A model generated the notes under the pieces. The model did not search any database. It was not told where the DNA came from and worked only from the letters and a program-made list of their open reading frames with translations. This document shows positions 45,477 to 58,190 of a DNA stretch of 64,000 bases, piece after piece. The translations under genes were made by a program, and so were the position numbers. Source of the stretch: Odontesthes bonariensis (lineage: Eukaryota; Chordata; Actinopteri; Atheriniformes; Atherinopsidae); contig NC_134524.1 in NCBI RefSeq assembly GCF_027942865.1, forward strand, positions 27,504,536 through 27,568,535, given 5' to 3'. Numbering within the stretch: the stretch's first letter is position 1; every line of letters starts with the position of its first letter.

Positions 45477-46902
45477 TATCTGTGTTCTGGCGAGGGATTT
45501 ATAAAGGAGGCCAAACTTAAGTTATATCCTTCTTGTAAAAAAAAAAAATGAAAAGACAATATGCATTTGGCCTGGACTAAAGGTGGAAAAAAGCCTCTGA
45601 TATAAACAAAAAGAAAATGAGGATAATTATCCGATTTGACAATGAACATAAAGGGAAAGGACCAGCTTTTTAAAATGAGAATAGATACATACATTTTATT
45701 AACAGTATCTCATTGTGGGGTACAGACCAAAGAGAAAGCGCTGTGAAATGGTGGTGGAAATATGGTTTGGGATTTCTTTACTGCCAGGGGCAGAGGTGCT
45801 TGAAGATAATGTGAGGTTATCTGGCTAAAAGCAAAAGTTTAATTAGAAGTGGACTTTTAAACAGTACACAAGCAAATCAAACACAAAATCTGCTCTAAAG
45901 GAAGGGTGTTTAGGTGATTAGATCAAAGCAAAGATTTATAAATCTTTGAAAAAAAGGAATTTTGTGTGGAACAGTGGTAAAAAAAATTCAGAAAGCTGAT
46001 ATCAAAGACGAAGTATACATTGGAGTAGATCACCTTTTTCTGTATAGCCTGTTTTGAAAAATAGTGGGTGAAAGAGAAAAAATCCCATTTCCATGAGTTG
46101 TAATAGAAAGAACAATTAAACAAAAGGATATTATTGGTTGGTACTGAAAGACTAATTTGACACCCAGTTGGCCAAAATTATAATTCTTTCTTTATTCATT
46201 CCATATTCTATACTATCATGTCTCCCTCCCTTTGCATACACAGTTTTTAAGCCGTCCCCAGTTCTAATTGATCTTCAATCGTTGTTGCAGATACAAGTCC
46301 TATCACTTCTTCTGTTTATTTACTTTTTTAATCAAAAAATAATCCACAATACAACAAAGTACAATCATATGTGGCAACATTTCATGACCTGCTGTTTCTT
46401 ACAGAAACTCTACTTATTCAAATCTCCTGAAAAAGAAATCATGACCACTCTTTAAACCCAAAACTTCAAATGATCCCTTCAGTCTTAAAGCCAAAGAAAT
46501 CCATCTGAAAAAGTTTAGATGAAGTGTATCCTTCCAGCTATTTGTTACAATAACTATTTAGTCTTTTAAACCAGTAATTGTGTTTCATGCTAAGACCAAT
46601 CAATTAATCCACAAATCAACTAATAGCTGTATATTTTCCTGGTTCACGTGGATGCATTATGTCCTAATGTGACCTTCATGAAAGGGCTTTTCCAAACTTT
46701 CTCACCTGTAAACTTTCTCCCTGACAGCAGAGTCTGAGTAAGATTGTAGAATCCTTCTCTGGGATGAAATTAACTTCATGTGATATCTTTAAAACCTACT
46801 TGTGGAAGCTGTTGGAGTCATGAAGCTGGCATGACATGAGGGCTGGTAAAATAGATCCTAATATGAAATATTGGCAAGTTACCTTGCTGCAGAGTTTTGG
46901 AC
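45477..46902. other. Intergenic DNA, nothing recognised
   Basis: AT-rich sequence with short chance ORFs. No splice-supported coding region or repeat with clear ends was seen. Confidence 0.5.
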
Positions 46903-46905
46903 TAA

Positions 46906-48537
46906 AGCCCTATTCGGACGGGACTAGTTCAATGGGGGGACGTGTGGTAATGTTGGTTAACCAGACAACGCCAGGGAGAAGAAATGACCAATTCGGACGG
47001 GACAAGAAATCCCTGTAATATTCATCTAACATGGGAGGAGTTTTCTTGAATATAAAGCATTCTGCTTCAAAATTATTGTATACAAACGCAGAAGACTTTT
47101 TTGTTTGTTTACCTGAATGATAAGTATTACTAAAACGTATTGTACAGTATAACAGAACAGAAGATTTATTCATTTTTGACCTTAATGTAAAGTACTGTTC
47201 ACCAAAAGTTTTGCTCAGGATACTTATTTTACCTGAATGTAAAGTATAGTTTAAAAAAAGGATTGCACAACGAAACTTAAGTGTCATTTTCTGTTTTACA
47301 CCTAATTGTTTCTCTCTTTAAAAGGATGTGACGACATATTCCGTACTTATTACCGAAGGTCGCATTCGCACGGGATTAGTATTACCTATTAGCCTGGCTG
47401 ACGCGTCCACAATCTCGATGAGATGGTGGTCTGGGAACTAGGTGTGCGTTTTCTCGTATTTGAGGCGTGGTTTACGAATGCCTAGAGCCGTTTATTGGGC
47501 GCTACGAATGTCTATCAAATGACGTCAGGTTCTTCCCATGCTGCTTTGCGCGCGATTCATAGCCAATTGTATCACTTATACCAGATGACGACAGAAATTC
47601 GACGAGGGAGAAGAAAAAAAATGGAAAATAAAAGTAAACTTGCGCTCTAAGCTACTTAAATTTAACAAAGTAGGCCTATATGCTATATTATACATGAATT
47701 TTTATGTTATAGAGTTGTGAATTTATTTTAATAATGGAGAAATTGAGCAGCCCTGCTTTGTTGTCTACAGTAGTAGATCAACCCTCATCTTACTTTGAAG
47801 CTCCCAGCTCCCAGAAGTGACGTCAACGAAGCTTTAGCAGCAGAAAAGCTATCAGGCTTGTGTTGATGATAATAATAAACTCCTGGACTATGTACAAACT
47901 TCCAAATGCATCGTTTTGTGAGTACAGACCATATTTGTACAACTGTAGAAGTTTGGTGTCATGACATGTGATTCTAGTGTGGTAATTTTGGAGATACTGC
48001 CAGGGTCAGTTAGCGCTTGTACTAAGCTATTCGGGATAACTCGGTAACTCAGCTGATGTTCAGCCAATATCGGAAAAACTTCGGGTGGGCTACTTGGCTG
48101 GATATCACGGTTCAAATGACCCTAGGGTGAATCTACTCCGAAACACTTTCTAAGGCTGCATTGAACAGTAACGTTGTGTCCGCTGTCATGTTGGATTAAC
48201 GCTCTACAAGCTTCGGTGTAGCGCATAGACGTCATCGTCTTGCTGCCCCCCCGTTCTGTGATTGGTTCCCAAACTCTAGCAAAAATAAGGGCGGTGGTTT
48301 CCAGGCTGACTTTGCAGTGAGAATGAAATCGAGCGCAAAGCAGCATGGGAATTCCCAGGCTAATTACCTATGGTAGATACTCCGGACCGTTTCACAGGAG
48401 GTAGAATTCTCGGCAAAGTTTACCGACATACTCCGCTATCTTTACTGACATGGCGCGTTCGGACGGGACTAGATTTCCCGGTTATTATTACTTTACCCCA
48501 GGTCCCCCCATTAAACTAGTCCCGTCCGAATAGGGCT
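46906..48537. mobile_element. Harbinger-type non-autonomous element, 1,632 bp, TAA target duplication
   Basis: The left end AGCCCTATTCGGACGGGACT and right end AGTCCCGTCCGAATAGGGCT are exact inverted repeats, extending inward with small differences. TAA flanks both sides (46,903-46,905 and 48,538-48,540), the usual 3-bp Harbinger target. The phrase TTCGGACGGGAC recurs inside both ends. No transposase is visible. A second element is nested inside. Confidence 0.85.
47390..48362. mobile_element. Nested element, 973 bp, with 9-bp target duplication
   Basis: ATTACCTAT stands at both 47,381-47,389 and 48,363-48,371, and the ends are TAGCCTGG and its complement CCAGGCTA. Longer subterminal inverted similarity lies further in: the CCCATGCTGCTTTGCGC phrase near 47,536 against its complement near 48,335. 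No coding region is seen. A 9-bp duplication fits Mutator-like elements, but the class is not settled. Confidence 0.75.
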
Positions 48538-48540
48538 TAA

Positions 48541-50808
48541 GTCTAAAATCATGTCGACTCAGTTTTAGGTATAAAGTGCACTGCAGCTGCTCGAGCCTGA
48601 GGACGTAAAAGCATGGAAATGGTTGTGCATGCTTCTAGAAGAAGATGCATTTTTACATTATTTTACCTGTTTCATACAGGAAAGTATGTGGAGAAAAAAT
48701 GTAACCTGTGATGTGATTGTGTGATTGTCATCTGATACATGGTAATACTAGCTTATATTTATCACACCATTGTCTGTATGTACTTAAATTTCAAAAGCAC
48801 AAAAAGCCTATTTCATGACTTTCACCTTGAAACTGTTTCCGAAGAACTTCGGCCATGAGTAAAGACTCAAAACAGAGGGAAAGCTAATGATGTTATTGAT
48901 GAACCCTTCAAATTTGCAATAAAATGAGATTGTCCTGGGCTGCATGGTGGTGTGGTGGTTAGCATCGTGGCCTCACAGCAAGAGGGTTCCTGATTTGAAC
49001 CCTGGCTGGGGCCTTTCTGTGTGGAGTTTGGATGTTCTGCCCATGTATGCGTGGGAATAGGCTCATAATTTGTGATACAGTGCGGAAAGTGTCTCAAGCA
49101 TCATAGTCAACTGTGTCCATCTTGTGGTGGAACATGGAACATAAATACACAAAACCAGCCATAGGCTTTGTTCCTTTCTTAAATTATTTGATAATTAACA
49201 GTTGAAACGTGCAGACAGTTTAAAGCCATCAAAATGTACCAAGGTTACTCTTTTATTATGCTAAAACTCCAAAGCATGGGGCTACAACACAGTTCATACT
49301 AGACATCAGTTCATGTTACAAAAACGTTTTGTGATCCAATGTTTAAAAAAAAAAAGGTTTAAATATATTGATGTTGCCAAACATAGAATTAAGTCTTTAA
49401 AGTTTCATATACGTTTTACTATAAGTTCAATATAAGTTTGACAGTGACCATCAAAGACTGTGAATGTCATTCGGTGGCAAAGTCAATGCAAATGATAAAA
49501 AAAAGAGCAACAAACACATTTAGAAAGGAAGAAATGTGAGGGGAACTTTTTCCTGGACAATCTAACAGAGCAGTCAGCTGAATGTAGTAAGACGAAGGCA
49601 CATATTACTGTAATAAATAAATTAAGGAATAACATGGCTGACCATTCGTTTAAAATCGGATTCCATAGCTGTAATGGAACTGTAAGAACGTTTTTTTTTT
49701 TTTTTCCTTTCATTTTTGATATTTCAGTTCCAATAGCATTTGCCTCTCTGGCACAATAAGACATTATCTGAAGGATAGTGTGTAAGGGCTTTTTCCCACA
49801 TCACACTTTGTTGCAAAAAGTTTAAAAAAAAAGAAAAGACAGAAAACAGCTCATAATTTTGTGTGTTTTGCCTTTCAGTATCTTAATATTAACTCATTTG
49901 CATATAGACCTCTTTATTAGATTCTTTCAGATTGGTCTCACTAACAAGAGGCATACATAAAGGCTTGTATACAATATATTTGTATTTCTTAATTTTTTTA
50001 CAGCACAACATTTTTAAATACAAATTACAATATCTAACATTTATTATATTGAATATCATATTTTTTCAAAATCTTGCTTGACCTAACCGTGCATGTAAAC
50101 ATGTCGAAGATGCTTCTACAAAGCAGATTCAGAATTCTCATAGGGCCAGGAAAGCGCATCACATCATGCAGACATGCAGCTGTCCTTTCTTTTACTGCTC
50201 CTGTCTTTCAGTGAACTGACTTTGATGGTTTATAAAGAACTGAATATTCAAAGGCCTAAATATTAACTTTATGACCCAACCAAAATGGTCAGATCACCTG
50301 CTACCTGATGACTGTGCACGTGACATCTCATCCATCCAAGATGATTGAGAACTGTGAGCACCTCCTGATCGCAAGTCAATGAAACAAAGGAAAACAGTCA
50401 TCTGAGGCTAGAATCTTTATGCACACAGGACTGCTGCACTTTATATGAAAACTTACACCACAGAACGTAAAACGAAGTTCAACCAAAGACAGGACGGTGT
50501 CAAAAGACCCAAAAGAACATTATGGATCTTTTCAGGTCAAAATAAAAGTGCCATGACTGTAGGAGAGTCAAGCAGTATCTGTGAACTGAAGATCTAAGAA
50601 AACTGTCTTGAGAGTGTTAAAATAAAAAATATGCCAAATTAAATGTCAAATCAGAGCTTCTCACTTCCTTTAATGTGAGTATTGACGCCCACAAATGTGT
50701 AAGCACCTGGTTATGTACAGACCTTTTCCGCTGAATCTGTAGCTCGTCTTTGACCCGTCGCTGAAACTATTGCCACATTCTAAGAGACTGAACAGCAGAG
50801 AGTGAAGG
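48541..50808. other. Intergenic DNA before the NITR gene
   Basis: Holds a partial copy of the common teleost repeat (48,935-49,058), an A-run near 49,346 and a T-run near 49,691. No gene was recognised. Confidence 0.5.
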
Positions 50809-52427
50809 ATGCTCCGGTTTTATGTGCTCTTGGTTGTTCTCTTTAGAGCCTGTAAGTCACTGCATCAACACTCTTTATTCATGCTGAGATTAGATTCTGG
50901 GTTTAACTTTTACTGAGGCATAGGTGATTATGGAAGCCCGAGAGGAGATGTTTTACTAAAGTTTAGATAAAGTATTTTTCTATTCTATTCTATTCTATTC
51001 TATTCTACCCTTAGTGTCTACATTCAGTCGTCATTAACTGATCTTCACTTGTGTTTCAGATGGTGACCTGCTTTACGCCAACCTTGGAGACAATGTGACT
51101 TTACCTTGTGTCTACTCCTCCAGTGTCAAACATCTGACCTGGTACAAGCAGGTGGCGGGGGAGCAACCTCAGATGGTATCCTCTTTCTACAAACATTCAC
51201 CTGACTCCAACAGCTTCCAGGAGCCGTTTAAAGATGAAAAGCGATTTTCAGTTCAAACTGGAGAAGGATTCTACAATTTGATCGTCTCTAATGTCCAGGA
51301 CTCAGACTCGGCCATGTACTATTGTGGACATACCAGCATCACAGTCACTGAATTTCACAAAGCAACATTTTTGGTGCTGAAAGGTAATATAACAATAGTT
51401 TTAAACAGTTTAAAATCCACTGATTTATACAAACTTCATTTTATTTTCTACATCTGCTTTTCAGAGTCTGGTTGCAGGTCTTACCTTCAGCAGCCGGACT
51501 CAGAATCTGTGCAACCAGGAGACTCTGTGACTCTGAACTGCACAGTGCTCGGTGGAACCAGAAACACAGAAAACAGCATTTACTGGCTCAAAAAGGATTC
51601 AGCAGCCTCCCGTTTTGGAACTATGTACATCCCCACACACAGCAGCAGTCAGTGTGTGAGGAGCTCCGGACACAGCTGCACGTACAGTTTATCAAAGAGG
51701 AATGTGAGCCTGTCCGATGCCGGGATGTACCACTGTGCTGTGGCTTCATGTGGGGAGATTGTGTTTGGGACAGGAACAACACTGGATGTTGGCGGTAAGA
51801 AACAGCTGTTTAGAATCTGCAGTGCTTCTTTTTTTATTCTTTTTTTCTCCTCTTTGGCTCAGTCCACATTGCTTTTTATGTTTTCCCAGAGAAAAAGTGT
51901 GACACGGTGATGGTGCACTGTGTGGCCGCAGCTCTGGTTGTGTCCTTTACACTCAACCTCATTCTGCTCTGTTTCCTCTGTAAAAAGTCCAGAAGACCAT
52001 ATCTTCATTCTGAAGGTGCAGATGATGATTATTTACCAGGTAAGCAGTCTGTAGTTTTTAATGAGGATAAAAGGAGACATTTATTGACTTAACTGACAGT
52101 TCTTGCATTATTTAGAGGTATAATGTTCAGTTGATTTAATGTTTAATGATTTTTGAAAAATCTGCTTTTCTTTGAAGATTCCCACCACCAGCATCAGTAC
52201 ACAGCTGACAGTCAGGTTGGTAAACAAAATCCTCTCAACATGAGTCACATGTTTGGATGTAGATACAACCCATAACATAGCTCTTTTATTTTCTACAGAG
52301 TGAGGTAATTGATGTGGTGCAGTATGCAGCTCTGGACTTCAAACAAAGGAAAGAAAAGAGGAGCAGACAGAGAAACACAGAGCAAGAGACTGTTTACGCT
52401 GGAGTTCGACTTTCACACCTGAAGTGA
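50809..52427 (+). CDS. Novel immune-type receptor (NITR), inhibitory type (337 aa)
   Basis: Type I membrane immunoglobulin receptor of teleost lymphoid/NK-like cells. Exons: 50,809-50,851, 51,060-51,383, 51,465-51,794, 51,890-52,039, 52,178-52,215 and 52,299-52,427, all GT-AG with consistent phase. Residues 1-14 form a signal peptide. Residues 15-122 are a V domain (cysteine 31, WYK, DSAMYYC). Residues 123-232 are a second domain with extra cysteines ending in a J-like FGTGTTLDV. V239-C263 is the membrane segment, without a charged residue. The tail has VQYAAL at 302-307 (ITIM) and TVYAGV at 326-331 (ITSM form), so recruitment of phosphatases and inhibition are expected. Oddly, the V domain lacks its own FGxGT and has FHKAT instead. 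The NITR call rests on the V + J-motif two-domain layout; another fish V-set receptor family is possible. Confidence 0.82.
50979..51007. repeat. (TTCTA)n pentanucleotide repeat in NITR intron 1
   Basis: About five to six tandem TTCTA units lie between the signal-peptide exon and the V exon. Length is likely to vary between individuals. Confidence 0.9.
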
Positions 52428-53356
52428 CTTTGCTGTATAATCAGACCAAACACCATTGAAATTGACTTTCTTTTCTGACTCCTCTACTTTTAATCATTAT
52501 CACTGTCTTTAATGAAATCAAACCAAGTTTGCATTTTAGTTGCGTTTGTTTATCTTTAAAATTCAGATAAAATAATTGACCTTATAACCAAAAAGTCACG
52601 ACTTCATAAGTAATCTTAATGAGAAACCTAAAGAGAAGATAATCATTTTCCAAATAAAAATCCACTACACCTCAAAAAAAAGAAGCTGATTAATATAACA
52701 GGTCAAACCTTTAAGAGTAAAGGTTCAAATATAAGCTTTTAATATTTTGCACTCATACTATGTAGTGTTAGCTTTTAACATTTGAACATTTGAAGCTTTT
52801 AGCCAGTAGGAGGCAGCAGTCCACCTACAGCAGACCCCACAGAAGTGCTCAGTCATGATGCTTAACTTTACAAAAGATCAACACATTTTTCTGAAGTGAT
52901 CCCACAGCACTTAGATGTGGTCAGAGACATCAGATAGCAAAGTCTGGAGAGACATGTTATTCAAAGTGAGCGCAGAAGAGAAACAAAATGTGTATCTGAA
53001 CATTTCAAAAACAGAAACATGTGAGGCGTGTCCTGTTTGCTCAGATAGTCGACCACCCATAGAGTGAAACTACTTGTTGTGGTCAAATGACATAAAAAGT
53101 TTCCCTTTGCCTTTTGTTTAAGCATCATCACAGCAATATCTTATGGCAAATGGACTGTACTTGTATAGCACTTTTCTAGTCTAACTGACCACTCAATTGG
53201 TAGGCATCGCATTGGTATGCCATGGGGGGTTCAGTGTCTTTCCCAAGGATGCTTTGACCTGGAGTCACTTATATTATATATCTTTTCTTCAAATCAATCT
53301 TAAATTATGGAACAAAATAGAAATCCCAAGCTGAAACCCATGAACGAAGTAGTTTT

Positions 53357-53394
<38 letters not shown>

Positions 53395-54263
53395 GGGGGG
53401 CAACTTTGGACTTTTAGAATGATGTGCTTTCAAGTACTGCAGGCTTCTGAGAAATAGGAAGAAAAAAAAAACTTTTCTGAGTTCCCGCTCTGGTCAAGTT
53501 CACTCACATCAACCTAAGCCTTGGTGGTTTTGTCAGCCCCACCTCTGCGCCGTCCTGACAGGATGTCTATGTGGTAATTTCTGATACAGTTTGTTTGTTT
53601 CAGCCGCCTCATAACCACCCCTGTGCCCTTTCACTTCTCGTTCGCACGAATACTTTTACAGTTGTGATAAGAAGCTGAAAACAAACAAACAAAAAACTTC
53701 TTTTATCCTCACATGAACCAAAAACATCAACTGAAAAGGCATTTGCATTAGTAAGGCAGCTAATCTGAAGCCCTAAAAGAACATATAGAGTAAGGAGGAG
53801 GAGCTTTATGAGAAGACTGGTAGGGGCCTGGCTTTGCTTTCTCTTCTCTGTATGTAAAAGTTTTCTGTTTTATCATCATTAAAGCTGTACATGCATTCAT
53901 ATTCCTATTTTTGGTATTTACATTTGGATAAATTAAAATACAAATATTTATATTGTAAATAACAAAACACTCTCTGTGGTCATAAAAGGTAGAGACAGAG
54001 ACAGTTTCCTGTGTGCAGAGACACACAGGAAACGTATTTGGCCCTCACTGACGTAAATGTATTTCTTTATAACTGGAAGCACAGTGGAAAAAAAACAAAA
54101 CATTTTTACCACCAGATGGTACATCTTCATGTTAAGTGACCTATTTTTCAGTGTTTCAAGAAAGCAAAAGATCGTAGGAAACAAATGGGGACTTTCACGC
54201 AAATTATTCAATAAAATTCTGAAACAAAATCATTTAACTGCGATAATTGAATATTGTTCATTA

Positions 54264-54303
54264 GTTTTAGATTAGAAAACTGTCATGTTTTCTAATCTAA
54301 AAC
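54264..54303. repeat. Perfect 16-bp inverted repeat
   Basis: GTTTTAGATTAGAAAA at 54,264-54,279 and its exact complement at 54,288-54,303 surround an 8-nt loop. It is AT-rich and stands alone, without flanking transposon signals. Confidence 0.8.
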
Positions 54304-55329
54304 CACAGCATCATCTATCTTTCTCTGTTTCTAATAAACCAGATTTTTGTGAAGTACACACAAATTAATTAGCAATTTTAAGAAGAATGCTTTGCTGTTT
54401 TTTTCTTTAGCAAACTTAGATCTGAACTTTCATAAGTTATTGAAAAAAAAAGAAAAGATTCCATATAAAATACAATGAACTTTTGTCATGACTGCTTCCT
54501 TGTTCTATTTGTAGTCCTTCAAACTTTCCGAGCTCTATTCACTGCACACAATTAGGAAAGCACACATATTTCTATGTTAGGTGTCATAATCTGTGAAAAA
54601 TGGTTCATGTCAGAATTAAACCAATACTTGAGGTTGAGAGAACTGCCCACTGTGTCAAACACAGATCTGTGATTTTTTTAAATTTTAAGTTTGTAATCCA
54701 AATTCTAAATTGACCCTCGGAGTTAGGGTGAGAGTGCATGGTTGTTTGTCTTTGTGGGGCCCGACGTGTAGGACTGGCAACCCTTCAAAGGTGTACTCTA
54801 CCTCTTGCCCAATGGCCGCTGCGACAGGCTCCAGCCCTGAATTGGATTAAGTCGGTATAGAAATGGATGGATGGATGAATGGAAGTTTGTAGTCACCAAA
54901 AAATATCCTGGGTCTGGCCATCAAACAGTAATAAGGGAGAAAGGGCCTTTGTTAGACGGGCAATCAACATGCCAATGGTCTCTGTAAACTACATCCTGAA
55001 TTCCTTTGAGAGGTTGGGAGAACTTAACAAACGTTTAGTACTTTTACTTTCAATGGTTGTTTTGTTCATTTTAGGGACTTTGTTTTTACTTCCACTTTCT
55101 ATCTGTGTTGGGTTAAGTTTAGGCACCACAAATATTTGGCAAAGATTAGAAAAATATATAGGTTGGGCAGAATTAACTTTACTTGCAAAGAACAGGAATA
55201 TTACAAAAATATGCTAAAATATTATGGACAGATTTGTTTGAGACTATGAATCATTATAGTCATGTTTCAAACTAAATATTTAACCTTAATTAGTATCAGA
55301 GGAGACTTCAGTCTGTTCTAAGGGAAAAA

Positions 55330-56300
55330 ACATTCCACTATGTAGTTTGGCGTCATTGTCTGCACCACACTGAACATGGACCAAAGAAACAAAGGAGAGA
55401 GCTGTCTGAGGAGCTCAAAAAGATTATATATCTCTATAGAGATATATAATGCAACCCCAGGTTGATCAGACGGATCAGGTTGTAGAAAAAGGGCCAAAAA
55501 ACACATTGTGGTGTATGAGGGATGGTCATCTTAATACAGCATATGTGTAGGTGGTACAGGAAGAACTCTGCTGACACAGACTTGGTCGAACACAGAAACC
55601 CTTTTATTGCCAACCAAGTCCGTATCAGAATTACAGATTGATGCCTCAAATCTGGAGAGATCTTCAAAGCCCAAAAATTCCAATGCAATCTCTGTCTCAC
55701 TGTGGATGCTTCTCCCGTTAAGTAAGGTAAAACCTTCCCATATTTGGTAACCTTGAATATGCTGCCCCGTCAACAGGCACATAGGCAGAAGATAAGGTAT
55801 ACATATCTGGTGAGCCTCCCCTGAATGCACTAACCGAGGAATGTGCTATTCTCAAAATGTTTTATGTTTGGCTATGTGTATCTCTTATTGGGTCACACTG
55901 TACCTGAACTCCTTCGAGCAGCTGGTAAGTATCAGACACTACACCATCCAAAACTATTTAAGCTCAACTCCAAGGTCAAAATACATCACTTTCTGATTGC
56001 ACCATCTGTCGCATTTTGAATAATAATGGGCTCCATGGAAGCAGAACCAGGAGGGTTCCAATATTGATAGAAGAATACAAAAAAGCCCAAAAGTTTTGGA
56101 GAGAATGAGACAGAAATGGAGCTTTTTGGCCAGTCACACCAGCTCTATGTTACAGAAGGAAAATTGAAGCATTAAAAGAACACCATACCTACTGCGAAAC
56201 ATGGAAGGGGGTTGGTTTTGTTTTGGGGCTTTGCTGCATCTGGCAATGGGAATCTAGAATGTCTCCAAATGACACTGGAGACAGAATAGACAAGAGTTAA
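55330..56300 (+). mobile_element. Probable degraded Tc1/mariner-like remnant
   Basis: A frame at 55,373-55,435 reads HGPKKQRRELSEELKKIIYL, like the N-terminal ELSEEL region of fish mariner transposases. Near 56,185-56,255 a frame reads TYCETWKGVGFVLGLCCIWQ, like the PTVKHGGGSVMLWGCF-type block. The middle is not alignable by eye, so this may be two separate remnants. Confidence 0.4.
55423..55450. repeat. Perfect 28-bp palindrome
   Basis: ATTATATATCTCTA is followed immediately by its complement TAGAGATATATAAT with no loop. It lies in the ELSEEL part of the mariner-like remnant, where it follows KKIIYLY. Confidence 0.9.
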
Positions 56301-56914
56301 CCCAGTAATGTGTTCAATTTGCCAAGACCCCAGTAAACAACTTTTTTTTTACATTTGCATTGATTTTGCTCCTAATACAAATCTTATTAAAGGCTATAGA
56401 CAGACAACACTGCTTCCTCTTTTTGCTGTTTGTAACATGGCCTGACTTTTATTTTAAAAAAAAAGTAAAATTTTTCCACTTCAGCTTTGACTCATTCTGA
56501 GAAACAGCAGACCATCTACTTTGCATGACACAGGAAGCTGGCTTGAACTGAGAAGATTGTTGTTCAGTAAATCATCACGTTTGTTCGTATGTTTAACCAT
56601 AGCTGTTTCGAAACCCGAACATTCAGACCACAGAGATGAAAGGAGAGATGTGTGTCACAGGCAGTAATCAGCTTCTCCTTTTGTATAATGTGTAGAGTAC
56701 TTATGCAAGGTTCACCTTTTGATTAATGTAGGCATAACTGATATGCATAATAATGTGTCCATGAGGAACAAATACTTGTTTGTTTTATGTAGACATTGGG
56801 CACAAAAGACAGTTTAACATTGTTGACTGTTTACTCATGTAACAGCCAGTGGCAAGCTGAGTGAAGCTGACACCCCACCCAAGTGAAAAATTCAAGGAAA
56901 CAGATTGATCGGTT

Positions 56915-57270
56915 AGTGCTCCGTTTCTGCTGGTTTGTGCCGGTTTGTGCCGTTAAAATTTTCGTTTGTGCTGCTTTGGTTTCTGAGATATTAAAGATTA
57001 TCTTTTAGGTCATCCAAAGGTCACCATCCCCCCATCTTGCTCCAAAACAAACCAGAGTGGTCTACTTTTTTAGTGCTCCGTTTGTGCAGGTTTGTGCCGT
57101 TAAAACTGGCGTTTGTGCTGCTTTCGTTTCTGAGATATTATGAATTATAATTTCGGCCGATGACGTCACCATCCCCCCATCTTGCTCCAAAACAAACCAG
57201 AGTGGTCTACTTTTTTAGTGCTCCGTTTGTGCACGTTTGTGCCGTTAAAACTGGCGTTTGTGCTGCTTTC
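56915..57270. repeat. Three tandem copies of a roughly 150-bp unit
   Basis: AGTGCTCCGTTT begins at 56,915, 57,072 and 57,217. Units share GTTTGTGCCGTTAAAA, TTTGTGCTGCTTT and CCATCCCCCCATCTTGCTCC. Spacings are 157 and 145 bp, and the last copy is incomplete. No protein frame is shared, so it is a minisatellite-like or element-derived repeat. Confidence 0.85.
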
Positions 57271-57816
57271 GTCTCCGAGTTACGTTTTACTTTCAGTTGA
57301 TCACATGATTTCACTATATTGATCAGGGGGCAATGAATTTCATCTGCTGCAGGTTGTAGTTCTGTTTTGTTCCAGTAAGTTCTTTTCGCCAATTTAGTCA
57401 GTGGGAAGTTGTCGGATATGTTGCTAACGCAGGAGAGAACAGAATTAACACATATAACCCTTGAGTGACATTCGGTGACGGTAATGCACCAATTTCCTTG
57501 CCAACCATCAATAAACTAAATAAAAAAATACTGACTCTGTAAAATACATATAACTTCATTATCAGGCTAATGTCACTGTTATTTGCAGAAAGAGATTTTA
57601 AAAAACAAACTTACCTTCTGTTCTCTAGTAGTGGCATAATGTAGTGACCATGCAAAAAGCAGGGTTGGAAAACAGGGGAACTGTGGTCATGCCTTGGGAG
57701 GAAGGCCTTTTTTCCGTTTTGTCTGACTTTGTGAACTGTGTGAGAAAATGTTCAAGACATTCTGCCACGTCTACGTCTCTTTGTGGGAGATAAATGTATG
57801 TGTAAGTATGAATGAA

Positions 57817-58190
57817 CTTCCATCCATTTTCTATACCGCTGAATCTGTCGGTCAGGTCGCGGGGGAGCTGGAGCCTATCCCAGCAGTCAATGGGCTAGAG
57901 GCAGGGTACACCCTGGACAGGCCGCCAGTCCATCACAGGGCCACACAGAGACAAACGAGACAAACAACCATACACACTCACACTCACTCCTAAGGACAAT
58001 TTTAGAGACACCAATTAACTTAACATGCATGTTTTTGGACAGTGGGAGGAAGCCAGTGTACCCAGAGAAAACCCACGCATACACAGGGAGAACTTGCAAA
58101 CTCCACACAGAGAGAACCAGCCAGGAGTTGAACATGGAACCTTCTTGCTGTGAGGTGACAGTGCTAACCACCACACCACCGTGCATGAAT
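57817..58190 (-). repeat. Common teleost interspersed repeat, reverse orientation, nearly full
   Basis: Same family as 27,672-28,005, read from the minus strand (TGGTGTGGTGGTTAGCAC at the right, GGATAGGCTCCAGC at the left). The flanks ATGAATGAACTT and GCATGAATGAACTTAC are alike on both sides (57,809 and 58,184), a probable target duplication of about 12 bp. Confidence 0.75.

Larger units (their letters stand above)
52428..56914. other. Intergenic DNA between NITR genes, part 1
   Basis: Contains a copy of a teleost repeat at about 53,140-53,265 (also at 60,118-60,330), a (GT)n plus G8 run at 53,361-53,400, part of the common repeat at 54,716-54,880, two palindromes and a probable mariner remnant, listed separately. 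No gene is supported. Confidence 0.5.

Noticed and set aside
53361-53400. (GT)n plus G8 run as a regulatory Z-DNA or quadruplex site
   Set aside because: A single G run cannot form a quadruplex alone, and dinucleotide repeats of this kind are common in fish DNA.
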